8,639 nt of DNA from Syntrophaceae bacterium CG2_30_49_12 (lineage in GTDB: Bacteria > Desulfobacterota > Syntrophia > Syntrophales > CG2-30-49-12), in the NCBI GenBank assembly GCA_001873675.1, contig MNZP01000105.1, forward strand, positions 1-8,639, given 5' to 3'. The translations under genes and the position numbers were made by a program. The notes beneath the pieces were generated by a model. It was not told the DNA's origin. It saw nothing but the letters and a program-made list of their open reading frames with translations, and did not search any database. Positions 5,719-8,639 of this stretch are shown in pieces. The first letter of the stretch is position 1. Every line of letters starts with the position of its first letter.

Positions 5719-6021
5719 ATGCCGCGTGAAATACCTTACCCAACCCCCGGCGAAATCTTGCTGGAGGAATTTTTGAAGCCGATGGGCATTACCCAGTACC
5801 GGCTCGCCAAGGAAATCGGTGTGTCGCAACGGCGCATCGGAGAGATCGTTGCGGGCAAGCGGGCCGTAACCGCCGATACCGGCTTACGCCTGTCTCGCTT
5901 CTTCGGTACCAGCGACGGTTTCTGGGTCGGCTTACAGACCGATTACGATACAGCGCAAGCTAAAGACGCCCTCTCTGATGTGTTGTCGCGCATTCATCGT
6001 TTCGAGCCTGTCCGTGCTTAG
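5719..6021 (+). CDS. higA: HigA-family antitoxin, Xre-type regulator
   Basis: HigA neutralises HigB and represses the operon by binding the operator in its promoter. ATG 5719 is preferred over GTG 5713 because AAGGAGA (5706-5712) sits at the right distance from the ATG. The 100-residue product begins MPREIPYPTPGEILLEEFLK, the usual HPGEIL-type HigA opening. The helix-turn-helix follows at about residues 24-45 (TQYRLAKEIGVSQRRIGEIV), then GKRAVTADTGLRLSRFFGTS and FWVGLQ, all family hallmarks. Unlike higB it has a good ribosome binding site, which would favour antitoxin over toxin production from one message. Both genes look GC-richer than the modules downstream. Identification is firm. Confidence 0.93.
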   Translation: MPREIPYPTPGEILLEEFLKPMGITQYRLAKEIGVSQRRIGEIVAGKRAVTADTGLRLSRFFGTSDGFWVGLQTDYDTAQAKDALSDVLSRIHRFEPVRA

Positions 6022-6098
6022 ATAATCTTTTCAATCTTCATACTGATATGATATGCGGACCGATTATGATTTTTTTAAGGAAAAAGTGAGAATAAATC

Positions 6099-6154
6099 TT
6101 GACAATTCCTCTTCGTGGTATTATTTATACCACATGTGGTACACAATAAACCAC
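6099..6154 (+). promoter_or_regulatory. xre-immA promoter with two tandem 19-bp operators
   Basis: A TTGACA box lies at 6099-6104. The -10 is an AT-rich stretch around TATTTA (6122-6127, spacing 17), not a strong match. Two inverted repeats of the form GTGGT-N9-ACCAC follow: GTGGTATTATTTATACCAC (6115-6133) and GTGGTACACAATAAACCAC (6136-6154). They are 21 bases apart start to start, two helical turns, so both would face the same side of the DNA. Their inner half-sites also make the 12-base palindrome ACCACATGTGGT (6129-6140). The first operator covers the -10 and the second lies at or just past the start. Autorepression by the Xre protein encoded downstream is the natural reading. Confidence 0.72.
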
Positions 6155-6212
6155 GGCAAATAGAGGAAGATAAAAAAATGTATGGAGGTGAGCCAAGAAA
6201 GGGGGAGGCGCG

Positions 6213-6575
6213 ATGTTTGGTGAATTTATCAAGGAAAGGAGAATCGCCAGAGACATCACTTTAAGAAAATTTTGTCAGGAACTCGATTTGGATGCCAGCA
6301 ACTGGAGCAAGGTTGAAAGAGGTCTTCTCTCTCCGCCCCAGGACGAGGAGAAGCTGAGGCGCATCGCAGATTTAATCGGCATCACACAGGGATCGGATGA
6401 ATGGCAAACAATGAAAGATCTGTCCCGCCTTGGAGCGCAGATGCTCCCCGATGATATCGCATCGGACAGAAGAATCGTAAATGCATTGCCTTTATTTTTC
6501 AGAACGGTGAGGAGCGACAAACCAACAGTGGAGGAATTAGACAGGCTGATAGAACTGATCAAAAAGGAGGCATAG
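6213..6575 (+). CDS. Xre-family transcriptional regulator paired with an ImmA/IrrE peptidase
   Basis: The 120-residue protein begins MFGEFIKERRIARDITLRKF and has a Cro/C1-type helix-turn-helix over about residues 5-60, including LRKFCQELDLDASNWSKVER. The C-terminal half (ending LDRLIELIKKEA) is acidic and helical and probably serves dimerisation or contact with the partner peptidase. ATG 6213 has GGGGGAGG four bases upstream. The neighbour three bases downstream is an ImmA/IrrE metallopeptidase, a pairing known from phage and ICE repressors (ImmR/ImmA) and from predicted TA-like modules, in which the peptidase cuts the regulator to lift repression. The tandem GTGGT-N9-ACCAC operators upstream fit self-regulation. 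No close named homologue is recognised, so no symbol is given. Confidence 0.88.
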   Translation: MFGEFIKERRIARDITLRKFCQELDLDASNWSKVERGLLSPPQDEEKLRRIADLIGITQGSDEWQTMKDLSRLGAQMLPDDIASDRRIVNALPLFFRTVRSDKPTVEELDRLIELIKKEA

Positions 6576-6578
6576 GCA

Positions 6579-7211
6579 TTGAATCAGGCCGAGTTCAGGT
6601 GCAAATGGCTCAGGTTGGAAGATATTTGGGATTGCGCGGAGGAGGTCCGTACCCGGTATTGGTCGGCAGAGAAGCTACCAGTCGATGTCGAGGCTATTGT
6701 AGAATTCAAATTAAAGCTCGATATTGATCCGGAGAACAACCTCATGCAGAATACTGATATGGAAGCCTATCTCAGATCGGATTTGAGAGGAATCGTTGTC
6801 GATCACGACCATTATATGAATGAAAAATTCGTCAACCGAATGAGATTCTCATTTGCCCATGAACTCGGCCATTTTTTTCTTCACAAAGACTTTTACGCTA
6901 TGATCGTATTCGAATCGGCAGAGGAATGGAAAGATATCCTTCTAAGCCTGCCCGACACAGAATACAGATACTTTGAATACCAAGCTAATGAATTTGCCGG
7001 CCGTCTTCTCGTCCCTCGAGAAGACCTTGTTCACGAAATTGAAAATGCCTTGAAATTACTGGAGCTAAATAACATGCCGGCATATCTGAAAGCGGATCCC
7101 AATGCCGTGCTTTCGCTCATAAGCACTCAATTGTCAAGGCCATTTGGTGTTTCAACAGATGTTATCGAACGGCGCGTGGAAAGAGAAAAATTGTGGCCAC
7201 CGGATGTTTAG
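6579..7211 (+). CDS. ImmA/IrrE family metallo-endopeptidase
   Basis: This 210-residue protein carries the zinc-peptidase motif HELGH at residues 94-98, within FSFAHELGHFFLH. The third-ligand motif E-Y-Q-A-N-E-F-A-G-R-L-L-V-P starts at Glu133. Both are the signature of the ImmA/IrrE (DUF955, COG2856) family. Such enzymes cleave a partner Xre-type repressor in response to stress or DNA damage. The start is a TTG at 6579, supported by AAGGAGG at 6564-6570 with eight bases between; no nearby ATG fits as well. It follows the Xre gene with a three-base gap, so the two are co-transcribed. The active-site residues are intact. Whether the pair behaves as a toxin-antitoxin system, a prophage-type switch or a stress sensor cannot be told from sequence; no phage genes are nearby. 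Confidence 0.9.
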   Translation: MNQAEFRCKWLRLEDIWDCAEEVRTRYWSAEKLPVDVEAIVEFKLKLDIDPENNLMQNTDMEAYLRSDLRGIVVDHDHYMNEKFVNRMRFSFAHELGHFFLHKDFYAMIVFESAEEWKDILLSLPDTEYRYFEYQANEFAGRLLVPREDLVHEIENALKLLELNNMPAYLKADPNAVLSLISTQLSRPFGVSTDVIERRVEREKLWPPDV

Positions 7212-7233
7212 ATGCACGGGGAAACGGGGTCAC

Positions 7234-7398
7234 GGGGAAATGGGGTCAGGTCTTGCATTGACATATTATGGTGATATATAGGTTCTTCATGGCTTGACCT
7301 CTTCGGATAGAATACCCGGGTTCCCTTATCATGAAGGAGAGAGCGGATCACCTCGGGGTTTATTATTCGATGGTGAGCAGGGCAGTCAAGAGAGTTGG
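7234..7398 (+). pseudogene. RAYT relic, copy 2 (uninterrupted)
   Basis: Bases 7234-7326 repeat 5080-5172 with a single difference (G7320 against A5166), at an offset of 2154. ATG 7289 reads M-A-stop-P-L-R-I-E-Y-P-G-S, again with TGA in place of an Arg codon. After about 15 bases the sequence jumps to ADHLGVYYSMVSRAVKRV (7343-7396), the C-terminal tail of a RAYT transposase. The catalytic core is absent, as in copy 1, but no MITE is present. In the 3' part the two copies are only about 80% alike by hand alignment. The relic ends about 40 bases before the antitoxin ATG and appears to supply the first bases of that operon's -35 box. Confidence 0.75.
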
Positions 7399-7421
7399 CA
7401 CAATTATGTTATTACTATAAG
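7395..7421 (+). promoter_or_regulatory. Candidate promoter of the antitoxin-RelE pair
   Basis: TTGGCA (7395-7400) and TATAAG (7416-7421) are 15 bases apart, slightly short for sigma-70. The first four bases of the -35 lie within the conserved 3' end of RAYT relic 2. No clear operator palindrome was seen. A ribosome binding site (GAGG, 7426-7429) follows, eight bases before ATG 7438. Confidence 0.4.
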
Positions 7422-7437
7422 GGATGAGGTGTTTTTT

Positions 7438-7629
7438 ATGCAAGGTATACAATATGTTACAGATGAAAAAGGGCAAAAAGTTGCAGTGCAAATTAACCTG
7501 AGAAAATTTGGTGAAATTTGGGAAGATTTTTTCGATAATTTACTTTCAAAACAACGTGCAGAGGAACCAAGAGAATCTATTGAATCCGTCAGGGAACGGT
7601 TAAGAAAACAAGGCAAGTTGCATGTCTAA
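7438..7629 (+). CDS. Small antitoxin-like protein preceding RelE/ParE toxin
   Basis: The 63-residue product begins MQGIQYVTDEKGQKVAVQIN, passes through KFGEIWEDFFDNLL, and ends in a charged tail SVRERLRKQGKLHV. The opening xxIQYVTDExGxxVAVxI strand followed by a helical charged region is common among small proteins encoded ahead of RelE/ParE toxins, and the tail is a plausible toxin-wrapping segment. I cannot assign it to a named antitoxin family with confidence. ATG 7438 is chosen for its ribosome binding site. The frame is open further upstream to 7294, but that part runs through the RAYT relic in another frame and is not plausible protein. Its stop overlaps the toxin start by eight bases. 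It looks visibly AT-richer than the gat genes. Confidence 0.82.
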   Translation: MQGIQYVTDEKGQKVAVQINLRKFGEIWEDFFDNLLSKQRAEEPRESIESVRERLRKQGKLHV

Positions 7630-7882
7630 ATACCTAACAACTTTTTCCCGATCTGCCCGTAAAGAACTGGAAGCTCTCGATTGGAAACTGGTGAATAGGA
7701 TTTTTCCTAAAATTGAAAATCTTTCTATAGAACCTCGACCTGCAGGTTGTCGAAAATTGGCCGGCAATAAGCATCTCTGGCGGCTAAGAGTCGGTGATTA
7801 CCGCATTGTTTATTCAATCGATGACAATAATAATCTCGTAGACATCATCGCTGTGCGTGACAGAAAAGAAGCATACAAATAA
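7622..7882 (+). CDS. RelE/ParE family toxin
   Basis: The 86-residue basic protein has the RelE/ParE fold pattern. N-terminal helices (SARKELEALDWKLVNRIFPK) are followed by GCRKLAGNKHLWRLRVGDYR, then IVYSI, and a last strand DIIAVRDRKEAYK. The motif W-R-L-R-V-G-D-Y-R-I-V-Y and the final R-x-x-x-x-Y (Arg81, Tyr85 region) match RelE-type mRNA interferases. ATG 7622 lies inside the end of the antitoxin gene (ATGTCTAA overlap), and AAGG at 7610-7613 is a modest ribosome binding site, so translation is coupled to the antitoxin. The antitoxin-first order is the reverse of higBA. It appears complete; it could target ribosome-bound mRNA (RelE) or gyrase (ParE), and the sequence alone does not decide, though RelE is favoured. 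Confidence 0.9.
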   Translation: MSKYLTTFSRSARKELEALDWKLVNRIFPKIENLSIEPRPAGCRKLAGNKHLWRLRVGDYRIVYSIDDNNNLVDIIAVRDRKEAYK

Positions 7883-7958
7883 ATGGTTATTGCATAGAGC
7901 CCTGAAGATTCCAGTGGGGCGTGGAGTTATCCGGCAACTTTAGAATAATTTGTTCGAC

Positions 7959-7986
7959 CTGACATCATATTTAATCATAATATAAA
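7959..7986 (+). promoter_or_regulatory. Candidate promoter of the AAA ATPase gene
   Basis: CTGACA (7959-7964) and TATAAA (7981-7986) are 16 bases apart, each matching the sigma-70 consensus at five of six positions. The start would fall about a dozen bases before the ribosome binding site CGGAG (7995-7999) and ATG 8006. The rest of 7883-8005 shows no terminator or gene. Confidence 0.5.
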
Positions 7987-8005
7987 CTGAGTACCGGAGA
8001 CACCG

Positions 8006-8639
8006 ATGAAAGTTCGCGAGATTCGACTGACCAACTTCAAGGGATTCACTGATGCCACAATCACTGATATTCCTGACTCAGCGCGGCTTGTGTTATTGGT
8101 TGGACCAAACGGGTGTGGCAAGTCCTCCCTGATCGACGCTGCCCATACTTGGCATCGGCATCATTGGGCACGCAGTGGGAACTGGGACGAGACCTACCAT
8201 CACAAGCAAGTGCCTGGCGCAGCCGGAAACTGGCAGAATTCGGTAACACTGACCTTCCACGATCCACAACCCGCCACCGATGACCAGCGCCGGAAGGCTG
8301 TCTACGCGCGCTCGGCCTACCGAAACGATCCTGAGTTTCAGTTAGACAACCTGTCTCGTGTTGCCCCCGCAGTACAGGAGTTCCGGATAAATCGCCTCAT
8401 CGACAACGATCAGGCTGTGAGCCTCAATTATAGGCGACTGGTGTCGCAGGGGTTTGAGGATGTCTACGAACGTGCTCAGCCCGATCTCACCATGGGAGAA
8501 TTCCGGGAGCGGTCGATTGGAGAGATTCGGGACGTGATGCAGCGACTCTTCCCTGGCCTTGTGCTCAATAGCCTCGGTAATCCTCTTTCGGCTGGGACAT
8601 TTAGGTTCGACAAGGGCGACAGCAAGGCATTTCTTTACA
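8006..8639 (+). CDS. AAA ATPase, SMC/OLD-like, 5' part (runs off right edge)
   Basis: An open frame from ATG 8006 continues without a stop to the window end, giving 211 residues. It begins MKVREIRLTNFKGFTDATIT, the N-terminal strand pattern of SMC/RecF/OLD-type ATPases. A Walker A motif follows at residues 33-41 (GPNGCGKSS, Lys39). Trp- and His-rich and charged segments then run through about residue 170, and a region ends near FPGLVLNSLGNPLSAGTFRF. The signature and Walker B motifs must lie beyond the window. CGGAG lies six bases before the ATG and a fair promoter precedes it. ATPases of this shape occur in DNA repair and in several defence systems with a nuclease partner; next to TA modules the latter is attractive but unproven. 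The partner, if any, is out of view. Confidence 0.85.
   Translation, partial: MKVREIRLTNFKGFTDATITDIPDSARLVLLVGPNGCGKSSLIDAAHTWHRHHWARSGNWDETYHHKQVPGAAGNWQNSVTLTFHDPQPATDDQRRKAVYARSAYRNDPEFQLDNLSRVAPAVQEFRINRLIDNDQAVSLNYRRLVSQGFEDVYERAQPDLTMGEFRERSIGEIRDVMQRLFPGLVLNSLGNPLSAGTFRFDKGDSKAFLY

Noticed and set aside
6022..6098. Terminator after higA
   Set aside because: A T-run (6070-6076) is present but no stable GC-rich stem precedes it.
7294..7437. In-frame N-terminal extension of the antitoxin to TTG 7294 (111-residue version)
   Set aside because: The extension runs through the RAYT relic in a different frame, has low-complexity unlike any antitoxin, and lacks a ribosome binding site. ATG 7438 has GAGG at the right distance and gives the expected short antitoxin.
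7883..7958. Short open stretch after the RelE gene reading SPEDSSGAWSYPATLE
   Set aside because: Sixteen residues with no start, no ribosome binding site and no motif I recognise; likely non-coding spacer or unidentifiable debris.

Overview
The window reads as a bacterial chromosome segment of roughly balanced GC. It joins a conserved housekeeping operon to an accessory island built from toxin-antitoxin (TA) type modules and decayed repeat elements. A complete GatCAB amidotransferase shows that the organism makes Gln-tRNA and/or Asn-tRNA by the indirect route. The style of the intergenic repeats (heptamer runs, short-palindrome REP-type pairs, RAYT debris, a GxxExxY gene) is what I associate with environmental Deltaproteobacteria / Desulfobacterota. 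That assignment is an inference from style, not a demonstrated identity.

Layout. 1-156 (minus): 5' part of a GxxExxY-family gene running off the left edge. 337-4760 (plus): gatC, gatA, gatB and mtnA. gatA and gatB abut, and gatB and mtnA overlap by 4 bases. The gatC-gatA gap holds a heptamer tandem repeat and an 87-bp imperfect inverted repeat. 4781-4850: a pair of inverted hairpins (BIME-like) closing the operon. From about 4946 the character changes: a C-terminal scrap of a ParE/RelE toxin, then a decayed REP-associated tyrosine transposase (RAYT) relic that was itself interrupted by a 119-bp MITE-like element.

The island then carries higB-higA (5428-6021) and an Xre regulator with an ImmA/IrrE metallopeptidase (6213-7211). 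A second copy of the RAYT relic follows, without the MITE, then a small antitoxin overlapping a RelE/ParE toxin (7438-7882). Last is the start of an AAA ATPase (8006 to the window end), which has no stop inside the window.

How the parts work together. GatC, GatA and GatB form one enzyme. MtnA, a methionine-salvage enzyme, appears to be translated with GatB. The island modules are each regulator-plus-effector pairs, two of them with visible operator-like palindromes at their promoters. Two TA operons begin just after the 3' end of a RAYT relic. The two relics share 92 of 93 bases at their 5' ends, the same premature stop and the same kind of internal deletion, so the segment between them (higBA plus xre-immA) sits between direct repeats. 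The most distinctive signals are this twin relic-plus-TA arrangement, the nested MITE with a matching empty site, and a tandem pair of 19-bp operators 21 bp apart upstream of xre. I saw no tRNA, rRNA or CRISPR array.
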